Shown piece by piece: positions 48,860 through 58,596 of a stretch of DNA of 64,000 bases (positions within the stretch are counted from its first letter, which is position 1; each line of letters opens with the position of its first letter). The stretch spans positions 62,001 through 126,000 of the forward strand of contig NZ_BQHY01000015.1 of assembly GCF_021602155.1 (NCBI RefSeq), written 5' to 3'. This DNA comes from Pseudomonas parakoreensis. Its GTDB lineage: Bacteria > Pseudomonadota > Gammaproteobacteria > Pseudomonadales > Pseudomonadaceae. Made by a program: the position numbers and the translations under genes. Under the pieces are notes generated by a model, which saw nothing but the letters and a program-made list of their open reading frames with translations, did not search any database and was not told the DNA's origin.

Positions 48860-49684
48860 TCAGGGCTGGAATGCACCAATGAAAATCGCCGGATCCACCC
48901 GCGCATCGTTCAGGCTGATGTTCCAGTGCATGTGCGGTCCGGTCGCCCGCCCCGTCGAACCGACCTTGCCAACCACTGCACCACGGGCCAGTTGATCGCC
49001 GACCTTCACATCGATTTTCGACATGTGGCAGAACATGCTGATAAAGCCCTGCCCGTGATCGACAAACACCGTGTTGCCGTTGAAAAAGTAGTTGCCGGTG
49101 AGGATCACTTTGCCCGCCGCCGGGGTCTTGATCGGCGTGCCCGCCGGCACCGCAAAGTCGAGGCCAGCGTGCGGGTTGCGCTCTTCGCCATTGAAGAAGC
49201 GGCGCACACCGAACTTGCTCGACAGCGGCCCGTTGACCGGTTTGTCCAGCAGCAGGTTGCTCGGGGTGTTCGGGCTGAAACTGCGGTAAGCCTTGATCTG
49301 CTCGGCCAGTTCGCCCTCGATGCGCTTGAGGTTGGCCGGATTCGGATTGACCTGCTGAGTGTTCTTCAGGGTGATGTGCTGTTCCGGGTATTTCTTGTTG
49401 CCAACGGTGAACGGCAGATTGCGTCCGCTGCTGCTGATCTGCTGGCTGCCGGGTTTGACCGTCAGCGGCACGCCGACAATCGCCAGCCAGTTGTTCTGTT
49501 CTTTCACCACCAGCACCGGTTTGCCTTGATAGGTGGCTTTCGGCGCCTGCGCGGCGCTGCCCAGATCAACCACCGCCACGCCGCCCGGCACCGGTTTGTT
49601 CAGCAGGCGGGTGATGTAGCTGTCAGCGTGGGCGTTGAAGGCGGTCAGGCACAGCAGCAATAACGGAGCGAAAAAACGCGGCAT
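48860..49684 (-). CDS. M23-family (LytM) peptidase, exported
   Basis: A 274-aa protein with a Sec signal peptide (residues 1-20, ending NAHA) and a C-terminal LytM domain (about 150-270). Zinc ligands are visible: H172 and D176 (NPHAGLDF), and H253 of GPHMHW; H220 and H251 complete the site. It should cleave cross-links in peptidoglycan in the periplasm, or, if cofactors differ, activate amidases. It lies four bases after xseA in the same direction. Confidence 0.93.
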   Translation of the reverse strand: MPRFFAPLLLLCLTAFNAHADSYITRLLNKPVPGGVAVVDLGSAAQAPKATYQGKPVLVVKEQNNWLAIVGVPLTVKPGSQQISSSGRNLPFTVGNKKYPEQHITLKNTQQVNPNPANLKRIEGELAEQIKAYRSFSPNTPSNLLLDKPVNGPLSSKFGVRRFFNGEERNPHAGLDFAVPAGTPIKTPAAGKVILTGNYFFNGNTVFVDHGQGFISMFCHMSKIDVKVGDQLARGAVVGKVGSTGRATGPHMHWNISLNDARVDPAIFIGAFQP

Positions 49685-49687
49685 GGA

Positions 49688-51067
49688 TCAGTCCAGTAAA
49701 GAGAGGGTGACAGGCGTCAGGTGATTGTCCTCGACGCGCACTTGCAGTTCGCCTTCGCCCAGTCTGGCTTTCAGACGCTGGCCGGTATGGGTTTGCGCGG
49801 CGTTGCGAATCGCGTGGCCGCGTTCATCCAGCAGAATGCTGTAGCCACGGCCCAGAGTCGCCAGCGGACTGACCACGTGCAGCGTCTGCATCTGACTGTG
49901 CAGTTGCAGGCGACGGTTTTTCAGACCTTCGCGCATGGCTCGCGGCAGGCGTTCGGCGAGGCCGTCGAGGCGCTGGCGCAGCATTGCCAGTTGGCGTCCC
50001 GGGTGTTGCCCGGCGAGGCGGGTTTCCAGACGGATCAGGCGTTCGCGGCGAGTATTGAGCTGGCGCTCGAAGGCGCGGCGCATGCGCATGTCCAGGTCAT
50101 CCAGACGTTGCGCTTGCTGACGCAGACGTTCGCCGGGATGACGCAAGCGACGGGCCATGCCTTCAAGGCGCAGACGATCGCGCATCAAACGGTCACGCAT
50201 GCGCATCACCAGGCGTCGGTGCAGGCTTTCGACCTGACGGATCAGGTGACTCGAATCCGGGGCCAGCAGTTCGGCGGCAGCGGAGGGCGTTGGAGCGCGC
50301 ACGTCGGCCACGAAGTCACTGATCGACACGTCGGTTTCATGCCCGACGGCGCTGACAATCGGCGTCACGCAGGCATCGACCGCGCGCGCCACGGCTTCTT
50401 CGTTGAAGCACCAGAGATCTTCCAGCGAACCGCCGCCACGGGCGAGGATCAGCGCGTCGAAACCCCGGGCATCGGCCATTTTCAGCGCGCGGACGATTTG
50501 TGCAGTGGCTTCGCGGCCCTGCACGGCGGTCGGGATTAGCGTCAGTTGCACCTGCGGCGCCCGGCGGCGGAATACGCTGATGATGTCGCGAATCACCGCG
50601 CCGGTCGGCGAACTGATGATGCCGATGCGTTGCGGATGTGCCGGCAGCGGCACTTTGCGTTTGGCACTGAACAGGCCTTCGGCGCTGAGTTTTTCCTTCA
50701 GCGCATCGAAGGCCAGGCGCAGCGCGCCGTCACCGGCCGGCTCCACGGTGTCGAGAATCAGCTGATAGTCGCCACGGCCTTCGAACAGCGAGACCTTGCC
50801 GCGCACCTTCACGGCCAAACCGTCCTTCAGTGCCTGACGCACCCGCGCCGCGTTATTGCGAAACAGCGCGCAACGCACCTGCGCACCGCTGTCCTTGAGG
50901 GTGAAGTACACGTGGCCGGACGCCGGGCGGGCAAGGTTGGAGATTTCGCCTTCGACCCAAATGTTGCTGAACACGTCTTCGAGCAACACCCGCGCGCGGC
51001 CGTTGAGCTGGCTGACGGTCAGGACTTCACGGTCCAGGCCAAGTCTTGCAAAGGGATCTTTAATCAT
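49688..51067 (-). CDS. xseA: Exodeoxyribonuclease VII large subunit
   Basis: XseA (459 aa): N-terminal OB-fold (about 15-115, VSQLNGRARVLLEDVF then VWVEGEISNL), catalytic domain (about 130-330 with GGGSLEDLWCFNEE and VGHETDVS) and a long helical arm (about 260-400). With XseB it degrades single-stranded DNA and takes part in mismatch repair. ATG 51067 (MIKDPFARLG) is chosen; the frame is open upstream only across a REPIN. Confidence 0.95.
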   Translation of the reverse strand: MIKDPFARLGLDREVLTVSQLNGRARVLLEDVFSNIWVEGEISNLARPASGHVYFTLKDSGAQVRCALFRNNAARVRQALKDGLAVKVRGKVSLFEGRGDYQLILDTVEPAGDGALRLAFDALKEKLSAEGLFSAKRKVPLPAHPQRIGIISSPTGAVIRDIISVFRRRAPQVQLTLIPTAVQGREATAQIVRALKMADARGFDALILARGGGSLEDLWCFNEEAVARAVDACVTPIVSAVGHETDVSISDFVADVRAPTPSAAAELLAPDSSHLIRQVESLHRRLVMRMRDRLMRDRLRLEGMARRLRHPGERLRQQAQRLDDLDMRMRRAFERQLNTRRERLIRLETRLAGQHPGRQLAMLRQRLDGLAERLPRAMREGLKNRRLQLHSQMQTLHVVSPLATLGRGYSILLDERGHAIRNAAQTHTGQRLKARLGEGELQVRVEDNHLTPVTLSLLD

Positions 51068-51111
51068 GGGCCGCAGTTTAAAGCTAATTTCCGACGCAAT
51101 ACACGAATCCC

Positions 51112-51202
51112 TGTAGGAGCTGCCGAAGGCTGCGATCTTTTGATCTTTTTTGGAGGGCAAGATCGAAAGATCGCAGCCTCGTTTCACTCGTCAGCTCCTA
51201 CA
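51112..51202. repeat. REPIN (paired REP), family B
   Basis: Arms at 51112-51143 and 51161-51202. The right arm holds an insertion (CTCGTTTCACTCG) compared with the other copies, so this element is partly decayed. It runs into the stop of the LysR gene. Confidence 0.85.
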
Positions 51203-52085
51203 GGGGATTTGTGAAGGTCTGGATGAAGTGTTGGACCAGCGGCGCAGGGTTCTGGCGATAGGCGAGGGCGACGGTGGTCTGGCAATCGGGATCGCTCAGC
51301 GGCAGAAATCGTACGCCAACTGGAGCAATGTCCTGCATCGATTCGGGTAGCAGAGCGACGCCGAATCCGGCCTGGATCAACTGCAACTGCGTCGTCTTGC
51401 GTGACATCACCCGCGCCGCTTTGGGAAAAAAGCCCTGACGCATGCACAGGTCGGCACATAGATAACTGAGTCCGCCACGTTGCGGATGCGGGATCGAGAT
51501 AAACGGCTCGTCTTTCAGTTGCGCCAGTTCGACAGCGGGTGAGTCAGCCAATCGATGTTCATTCGGTACCGCCAATAGCAGGCGTTCGGTGAATAAAGGC
51601 AGCATGTGAATGCCCTCACGCTGACGCAACACCGGCAAGCGCAACAAACCAATGTCCAGACGTCCTTCAGCGAGTTCCTCAAGCTGCGCCTCGGAGGACA
51701 GCTTGCCGATGTCCAGCGACACGCCATGCTGCTGATCGAGATAAGTGCTGATCCGACGTAATAAATGTCCGCTGATCGACACGGTGCTGGAATGACTCAG
51801 GCGCACAGTGCCCACTTGCCCGTTGCCGACTTCGGTTGCCATTGCGCTGGCTTTGCTCAGCTCATTGAGCAGATTTCTCGCCCGTGGCAGAAACGCCTCG
51901 CCCGCCGCGGTGAGTCTTGGCTGACGCGCGGTGCGTTCGAACAGCGGCGTTTGCAGGCGGCTTTCCATGTCCTTGATTTGCCGGCTCAGCGCCGATTGCG
52001 CAACGAACAAGCGTTCAGCCGCTGCACTGAAGCTGCCACAGTCGGCGATTTCCACGAAGTAGCGCAGTTGACGGGTTGAAAGCAC
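51198..52085 (-). CDS. LysR-family transcriptional regulator
   Basis: A 295-aa LysR regulator: N-terminal winged helix (RQLRYFVEIADCGSFSAAAE, recognition helix around 28-46 AQSALSRQIKDME) and an effector domain with RGGLSYLCADL and QAGFGVALLPES. GTG is the best start at 52085. It is divergent from the TSUP exporter gene with 100 bases between, where a T-N11-A palindrome (52112-52134) lies. It therefore probably controls the exporter; the effector is unknown. Confidence 0.93.
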   Translation of the reverse strand: MLSTRQLRYFVEIADCGSFSAAAERLFVAQSALSRQIKDMESRLQTPLFERTARQPRLTAAGEAFLPRARNLLNELSKASAMATEVGNGQVGTVRLSHSSTVSISGHLLRRISTYLDQQHGVSLDIGKLSSEAQLEELAEGRLDIGLLRLPVLRQREGIHMLPLFTERLLLAVPNEHRLADSPAVELAQLKDEPFISIPHPQRGGLSYLCADLCMRQGFFPKAARVMSRKTTQLQLIQAGFGVALLPESMQDIAPVGVRFLPLSDPDCQTTVALAYRQNPAPLVQHFIQTFTNPL

Positions 52086-52111
52086 CAGGTATGCCTTTTC
52101 GAGATGGGTGA

Positions 52112-52134
52112 GCGACTTTGATCATATTAGTCGC
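52112..52134. promoter_or_regulatory. LysR-type binding site (T-N11-A palindrome)
   Basis: A perfect inverted repeat of six bases, GCGACT (52112-52117) and AGTCGC (52129-52134), is separated by 11 bases, giving the T-N11-A core of LysR sites. It is 27 bases upstream of the LysR start and 51 bases upstream of the exporter start. Confidence 0.75.
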
Positions 52135-52185
52135 AAGGCTTGGCGCTGGCTAAAGTCATCTCAGGCTTATAAAGGAAGTGGATCA

Positions 52186-52953
52186 ATGAGTGTTGTTGGG
52201 TTATTGAGCGAATGGACATGGGGCGCAGGCGGCTGGGTGGTGATCGGTTTGGGGATCGCGCTGGCCTATATCGTGTTCGGGATTGCCGGGTTCGGTACGG
52301 CGCTGGTCGCGGGGCCGATTCTGATTCTGTTCATGCCGTTGTCGAAAATCGTGCCGCTGCTGGTGCTGCTGGATTTTGTCGCGGCGTTCGGCAATCTGCT
52401 GCCCTCGCGCCGGGACGTGGCCAAGCCCGAATTGCTGAGGCTGCTGCCGTGCATGGCGGTGGGGTGCACGTTGGGGGTGATTTTCCTGCTCAACCTCAAA
52501 TCCGATCTGTTGTTGCTGTTGATGGGGTTGTTCATCAGCACTTATGCGGTTTACAGCCTGTGGGTGAAAGCCCGGCCGACGCAGTTGTCTGCCGCATGGG
52601 CGCTGCCGATGGGCACGATAGGCGGCCTGTTTGGCGCGCTGTTTGGCAGTGGCGGCTTTCTATATGCGATCTATCTCAACAGCCGCCTGCCCAAGGACGC
52701 GGCGCGGGCCACGCAAAGTGCGCTGATCAGTTGCAGCACTGTGGTGCGTTTGAGCCTGTTTGCCCTCGCCGGGGTGTATGCCGAGCTACCCTTGTTGATG
52801 TTGGCGGTCTGTCTGTTGCCGGCCATGGCGCTGGGCCTGTGGATCGGGCGGCGCTTGACCATGCGTTTGTCGCGTGAAGCGTTTGTACGATTGGTGACCT
52901 GGCTGGTGCTGGCCAGCGGTATTGCGTTGATCGGGCGCTATTTCGGTACTTGA
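52186..52953 (+). CDS. TauE/SafE (TSUP)-family anion transporter
   Basis: A 255-aa inner-membrane protein with about eight helices and the TSUP repeats GIAGFGTALVAGPILILFMP (about 35-54) and GLFGALFGSGGFLYAIYL (about 150-167). Members export or import sulfite, sulfoacetate, sulfolactate and other small organic anions; the substrate cannot be told here. ATG 52186 has AAGGA nine bases before it. Divergent from a LysR gene. Confidence 0.88.
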   Translation: MSVVGLLSEWTWGAGGWVVIGLGIALAYIVFGIAGFGTALVAGPILILFMPLSKIVPLLVLLDFVAAFGNLLPSRRDVAKPELLRLLPCMAVGCTLGVIFLLNLKSDLLLLLMGLFISTYAVYSLWVKARPTQLSAAWALPMGTIGGLFGALFGSGGFLYAIYLNSRLPKDAARATQSALISCSTVVRLSLFALAGVYAELPLLMLAVCLLPAMALGLWIGRRLTMRLSREAFVRLVTWLVLASGIALIGRYFGT

Positions 52954-52995
52954 CCGGATTTTGTCAGGGATTAAGCTGCCGGCCTTTAGGGCCCC

Positions 52996-53086
52996 TTCGC
53001 GGGCAAGCCCGCTCCCACAGGTTTCTCGAGCGCACAGAGGATTTGTGATCGACAGAGAACCCTGTGGGAGCGGGCTTGCCCGCGAA
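52996..53086. repeat. REPIN (paired REP), family A
   Basis: Perfect inverted 24-base arms at 52996-53019 and 53063-53086, same variant as at 48745. It lies between the exporter gene and the next gene, 31 bases before the latter. Confidence 0.92.
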
Positions 53087-53116
53087 GGCGTCAGAAGCCA
53101 TACCGCAGGACTTTCC

Positions 53117-53665
53117 ATGAATTCGCAAAGCATCATCGTCCCGAAAATCTCCACCCTGCCGGTTCACGAACCCCGGGCCCGGGCGATTCTGCGCTGGCTG
53201 GTACGCAAGAATATTGTCAAGGAAGAGCTGAGCACCTGCGGACGCACCGGCAATCGCATGGCGTACGCGATTGCCGATGGCGCACGTGCGGTGGTGCTGC
53301 ACCCCGAGGCATTGCCTTTTGGCGAGCCGATCAATGGTCTGGAGATCATCGTCAAACGTTGCATCTACACGCCGGCCAAGGGCTTTCTCGAGGAGGCCGG
53401 TTGCGCCGAATGCCGCCGCGAAGTCGGCGAAGCGCTGTTCGAAAGCCTCGAAGACTGGTTTCCAGGCCGCACCGACAACTTCACCTGCCCGGAATGCGGG
53501 CATGAAGACGACATCAACGGCTTTCTGTACTTGCAGGAATGCGCGTTTTCCAACCTGGGGTTCATCTTCAACAACTGGCTGGAAGCGGGGTTCAAGCAGA
53601 GCTTTATCGATGAGTTCGCCGATTGGCTCGATCAACCTGTCAGTTGGGTAAAAGTCGAACTTTGA
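53117..53665 (+). CDS. Zinc-ribbon-like protein of unknown function
   Basis: A 182-aa cytoplasmic protein with two Cys pairs, CAEC (about 96-99) and CPECGHEDD (about 119-122), likely a single zinc site. Relatives in Pseudomonas are often called sugar ABC transporter ATPase, but no Walker motif is visible here, so I do not accept that name. The ATG at 53117 begins MNSQSIIVPKIS; upstream in-frame codons fall in the REPIN. It stands alone before guaB. Confidence 0.75.
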   Translation: MNSQSIIVPKISTLPVHEPRARAILRWLVRKNIVKEELSTCGRTGNRMAYAIADGARAVVLHPEALPFGEPINGLEIIVKRCIYTPAKGFLEEAGCAECRREVGEALFESLEDWFPGRTDNFTCPECGHEDDINGFLYLQECAFSNLGFIFNNWLEAGFKQSFIDEFADWLDQPVSWVKVEL

Positions 53666-53668
53666 ACG

Positions 53669-53753
53669 TGCAGGAGCTGCCGCAGGCTGCGATCTTTTGA
53701 CGTTGTTTTTTACAGCCAAGATCAAAAGATCGCAGCCTGCGGCAGCTCCTACA
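53669..53753. repeat. REPIN (paired REP), family B
   Basis: Arms at 53669-53700 and 53722-53753, same family as at 44430. It ends 43 bases before the guaB promoter. Confidence 0.9.
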
Positions 53754-53782
53754 GAAAACAGCAGGCCCCGTACATCAATTAG

Positions 53783-55330
<1,548 letters not shown>

Positions 55331-55430
55331 GGCTTCAAGCAAATCATCAAGCAACCGGGGCTGTTTTATTCAGCCCCGAGTTGTTTCTGAATCACGACTG
55401 TTTCTGAATTACTTAAGACGAGACTGAATC

Positions 55431-57008
55431 ATGGCCCTCGACATTCACGCTCACCGCATCCTGATCCTCGACTTCGGTTCGCAATACACCCAACTGATCG
55501 CCCGCCGCGTGCGTGAGATCGGCGTGTACTGCGAGCTGCACCCGTTCGACATGGACGAAGATGCGATCCGCGAATTCGCGCCTAAAGGCGTCATCCTCGC
55601 CGGCGGCCCCGAGTCCGTACACGAAGCCAACAGCCCGCGCTGCCCGCAGGCGGTGTTTGACCTGGGCGTGCCGGTCTTCGGTATCTGCTACGGCATGCAG
55701 ACCATGGCCGAGCAACTGGGCGGCAAGGTTGAAGGTTCCGAACTGCGTGAGTTCGGTTACGCCCGCGTTGACGTGGTCGGCAAGAGCCGCCTGCTCGACG
55801 GCATCGAAGACCACATCGACGCCGACGGCCTGTTCGGCCTCGACGTGTGGATGAGCCACGGTGACAAGGTCACCAAGATGCCGGAAGACTTCCACATCCT
55901 GGCCAGCACCCCGAGCTGCCCGATCGCTGGCATGTTCAACGACGAGCGCGCTTACTACGGCGTGCAGTTCCACCCGGAAGTGACCCACACCAAGCAGGGC
56001 GGCCGTATCCTGTCGCGCTTCGTGCTCGATATCTGCGGCTGTGAAGCCCTGTGGACGCCGTCGAAGATCGCTGAAGACGCCATCGCCAACATCCGCGCGC
56101 AAGTCGGCACCGACAACGTGCTGCTGGGCCTGTCCGGCGGTGTTGACTCCTCGGTGGTTGCGGCGCTGCTGCACAAAGCCATCGGCGACCAGTTGACCTG
56201 CGTGTTCGTCGACAACGGCCTGCTGCGTCTGCACGAAGGCGAGCAAGTGATGGCCATGTTCGCCGAGAACATGGGCGTCAAGGTGATCCGCGCCAACGCT
56301 GAAGAGCAGTTCCTCAGCAACCTGGCCGGCGAATCCGATCCAGAGAAGAAGCGCAAGATCATCGGCCGTACCTTCATCGACGTGTTCGATGCCGAATCCT
56401 GCAAGCTGGACAACATCAAGTACCTGGCGCAGGGCACCATCTACCCGGACGTGATCGAGTCGGCTGGCGCGAAAAGCGGCAAGGCGCACGTGATCAAGTC
56501 GCACCACAACGTGGGCGGCCTGCCGGAAGAGATGAACCTGAAACTGGTCGAGCCACTGCGCGAACTGTTCAAGGACGAAGTCCGTCGTCTGGGCCTGGAA
56601 CTGGGCCTGCCGTACGACATGGTCTACCGTCACCCGTTCCCGGGCCCGGGGCTGGGCGTACGCATCCTAGGTGAAGTGAAGAAGGAATACGCCGATCTGC
56701 TGCGTCGTGCCGACCACATCTTCATCGAAGAACTGCGCAAGGCCGACTGGTACCACAAGGTCAGCCAGGCTTTCGTAGTGTTCCAGCCAGTGAAATCGGT
56801 TGGTGTGGTCGGCGATGGCCGTCGTTACGCCTGGGTCGTGGCCCTGCGTGCCGTGGAAACCATCGACTTCATGACCGCACGTTGGGCACACCTGCCTTAC
56901 GAACTGCTGGAAACCGTCTCCGGCCGCATCATCAATGAAATCGAAGGCATTTCGCGCGTTACCTACGACGTGTCGAGCAAGCCGCCGGCGACGATTGAGT
57001 GGGAGTGA
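55431..57008 (+). CDS. guaA: GMP synthase (glutamine-hydrolysing)
   Basis: GuaA (525 aa) aminates XMP to GMP. The N-terminal glutamine amidotransferase has nucleophile C86 (GICYGMQTM) and the HPEVTHT motif; the ATP-pyrophosphatase P-loop is SGGVDSSV (about 235-242), and the C-terminal dimerisation part ends in IEWE. A terminator follows 43 bases on. The AT-rich three-gene cassette begins beyond it. Confidence 0.98.
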   Translation: MALDIHAHRILILDFGSQYTQLIARRVREIGVYCELHPFDMDEDAIREFAPKGVILAGGPESVHEANSPRCPQAVFDLGVPVFGICYGMQTMAEQLGGKVEGSELREFGYARVDVVGKSRLLDGIEDHIDADGLFGLDVWMSHGDKVTKMPEDFHILASTPSCPIAGMFNDERAYYGVQFHPEVTHTKQGGRILSRFVLDICGCEALWTPSKIAEDAIANIRAQVGTDNVLLGLSGGVDSSVVAALLHKAIGDQLTCVFVDNGLLRLHEGEQVMAMFAENMGVKVIRANAEEQFLSNLAGESDPEKKRKIIGRTFIDVFDAESCKLDNIKYLAQGTIYPDVIESAGAKSGKAHVIKSHHNVGGLPEEMNLKLVEPLRELFKDEVRRLGLELGLPYDMVYRHPFPGPGLGVRILGEVKKEYADLLRRADHIFIEELRKADWYHKVSQAFVVFQPVKSVGVVGDGRRYAWVVALRAVETIDFMTARWAHLPYELLETVSGRIINEIEGISRVTYDVSSKPPATIEWE

Positions 57009-57051
57009 TGACAGCGCGCGAATCAACACTGATAAAAAATGCACGTTCTGA

Positions 57052-57074
57052 AGCCCGCTAAATGCGGGCTTTTT
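57052..57074 (+). terminator. Terminator of guaA
   Basis: The stem AGCCCGC (57052-57058) and GCGGGCT (57064-57070) with a 5-base loop is followed by TTTT. Confidence 0.85.
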
Positions 57075-57450
57075 AATGAGTTTTTATCCGTGTGGTGCTG
57101 TTGGACGCTAGCATTCAAGAGGGTAGACTGCAGACGTCTTGGCTATTATCAAATGTTATGAGAAAGCATGGATTCGGTAGGGGGGTAGTACTGACTTTAA
57201 GTCCGTCGAATGGCTTGGCACGCAGTCGTGCCTTTGAGATGAGACTGGCCTGCATTCCGCCATTCGGGCTTTCTCACAGAGGAATCAAACGATAGACTCC
57301 AAACGTGCAGGCAATTTCACGGCACGACGTGGCTCTTGGACGGAAATGGATGAAGGTCCGAATTCATGTGCAATGTTTCTGTAATTTTTCCAAAAGTTTA
57401 CCAAGCTGATTTATTGACAGGGTAGCCTCAATTGAGCACTCAGAATTCGA
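57075..57450. other. Intergenic region before the methyltransferase cassette
   Basis: 376 bases without a gene I can support. A 67-codon frame at 57092-57295 has no ribosome site and no protein-like composition. TTGACA (57414-57419) looks like a -35, but no fitting -10 follows before the ATG at 57451. GC content falls along this stretch, which may hold the left border of the inserted cassette. Confidence 0.5.
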
Positions 57451-58596
57451 ATGAATAAAATTTATAGTGAGCCGAAGCCCGTTGTTGTCGATTTATTTTC
57501 GGGAGCCGGTGGTTTTTCGCTAGCAGCTGTGCAAGCCGGTTTTTCAATCGCTATCGCCATTGAAAATGATCCTTATGCAGTGAAAACTTACAAAGCGAAT
57601 TTGCTTCAATATGACGCTGCAAAAAATGCAACTGTGTTAGACGAAAGTATCTTAGGTTATACACCTGAGGATGTACGCTCTGAATATCTTGGTGATATTG
57701 AGTGTGATCTCCTTTTAGGAGGACCTCCTTGTCAAGGATTTTCGACGCATCGGATACTCGATGCAGGTGTAAATGATCCGCGTAATCAGTTGGTCCTAGC
57801 CTATTTTCGATTTGTAAAAGCGTTTCGTCCGCGCGTTTTTCTTATGGAAAATGTCCCAGGCATACTTTGGGAGCGCCACAAGGATTACCTCGAAAAATTC
57901 TATAAAGAAGGCGTTAAGGCTGGTTATAAAGTCTTCAAACCTGTTGTGTTAGATGCTCGAGATTTTGGCGTACCGCAGAGACGGAAGCGAGTATTCATAT
58001 TAGGGATTAGAGATTCTGTAGATGCTGAAGATTTTAAATGGCCTCCAGCACCTACGCATGCTGCACCAGGAAAGGAAGTTGGAGAGCAGAAAGTCTGGCT
58101 AAGCTGCAATGATGTATTTAGACCAGCGTTGCAAAGTGATGAAAATGACATTCATATGAATCACGGGCCGGATCTATTAGAAGCGTTTAGTAAAACTCCG
58201 CTCAATGGTGGGAGTCGCAGAGATTCTGGACGTATTTTGCCATGTCACGAAAAACATAACGGGCATCAAGATGTTTACGGGCGGATCAATCCCGCCGAAC
58301 CCGCTCCAACTATGACAACCGCGTGTATTAATCCTTCTAAAGGTCGATTTGTACATCCTACAAAAAACCATGGGATCACTTTGCGTGAAGCAGCGAGAAT
58401 CCAGACTTTTCCTGATAGCTTTACCTTTGCAGGAGGAATAACGGCAGCCAGTAGACAAATTGGTAATGCAGTTCCGGTTGAGCTTGGAAAATATCTCATT
58501 CAGTATCTAAAGAAAAATCTGATAGATAATGATTTGGGGCTAAAGCAATTGTGCGACCACTCGCGATTTCAAAAAGAAGAAGTTGAGATCTTATGA
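57451..58596 (+). CDS. C5-cytosine DNA methyltransferase
   Basis: A Dcm/M.HhaI-class enzyme (381 aa) that methylates cytosine in DNA. Motifs in order: I, DLFSGAGGFS (14-23, AdoMet); IV, GGPPCQGFS with catalytic C94; VI, E133-N134-V135; VIII, QRRKR (176-180); a target-recognition region (about 195-300); and IX-X with QIGNAVP (336-342). All catalytic parts are intact. Codons are AT-richer than in neighbouring genes, suggesting transfer. Its last bases overlap the next gene (ATGA). The target site cannot be read from the sequence. Confidence 0.95.
   Translation: MNKIYSEPKPVVVDLFSGAGGFSLAAVQAGFSIAIAIENDPYAVKTYKANLLQYDAAKNATVLDESILGYTPEDVRSEYLGDIECDLLLGGPPCQGFSTHRILDAGVNDPRNQLVLAYFRFVKAFRPRVFLMENVPGILWERHKDYLEKFYKEGVKAGYKVFKPVVLDARDFGVPQRRKRVFILGIRDSVDAEDFKWPPAPTHAAPGKEVGEQKVWLSCNDVFRPALQSDENDIHMNHGPDLLEAFSKTPLNGGSRRDSGRILPCHEKHNGHQDVYGRINPAEPAPTMTTACINPSKGRFVHPTKNHGITLREAARIQTFPDSFTFAGGITAASRQIGNAVPVELGKYLIQYLKKNLIDNDLGLKQLCDHSRFQKEEVEIL

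Noticed and set aside
53117-53665. Sugar ABC transporter ATPase, a name often given to relatives of this gene
   Set aside because: No Walker A, Walker B or signature motif is visible; only two Cys pairs typical of a zinc site.
55356-55378. Terminator between guaB and guaA
   Set aside because: An 8-bp stem without a following T run; it may be structural, but termination is not supported.
57092-57295. 67-codon frame between guaA and the methyltransferase
   Set aside because: No ribosome site, no hydrophobic or domain pattern, and composition like non-coding DNA.
57414-57442. TTGACA as -35 of a promoter for the methyltransferase cassette
   Set aside because: No acceptable -10 at 16-18 bases, and the transcript would start at or after the ATG.
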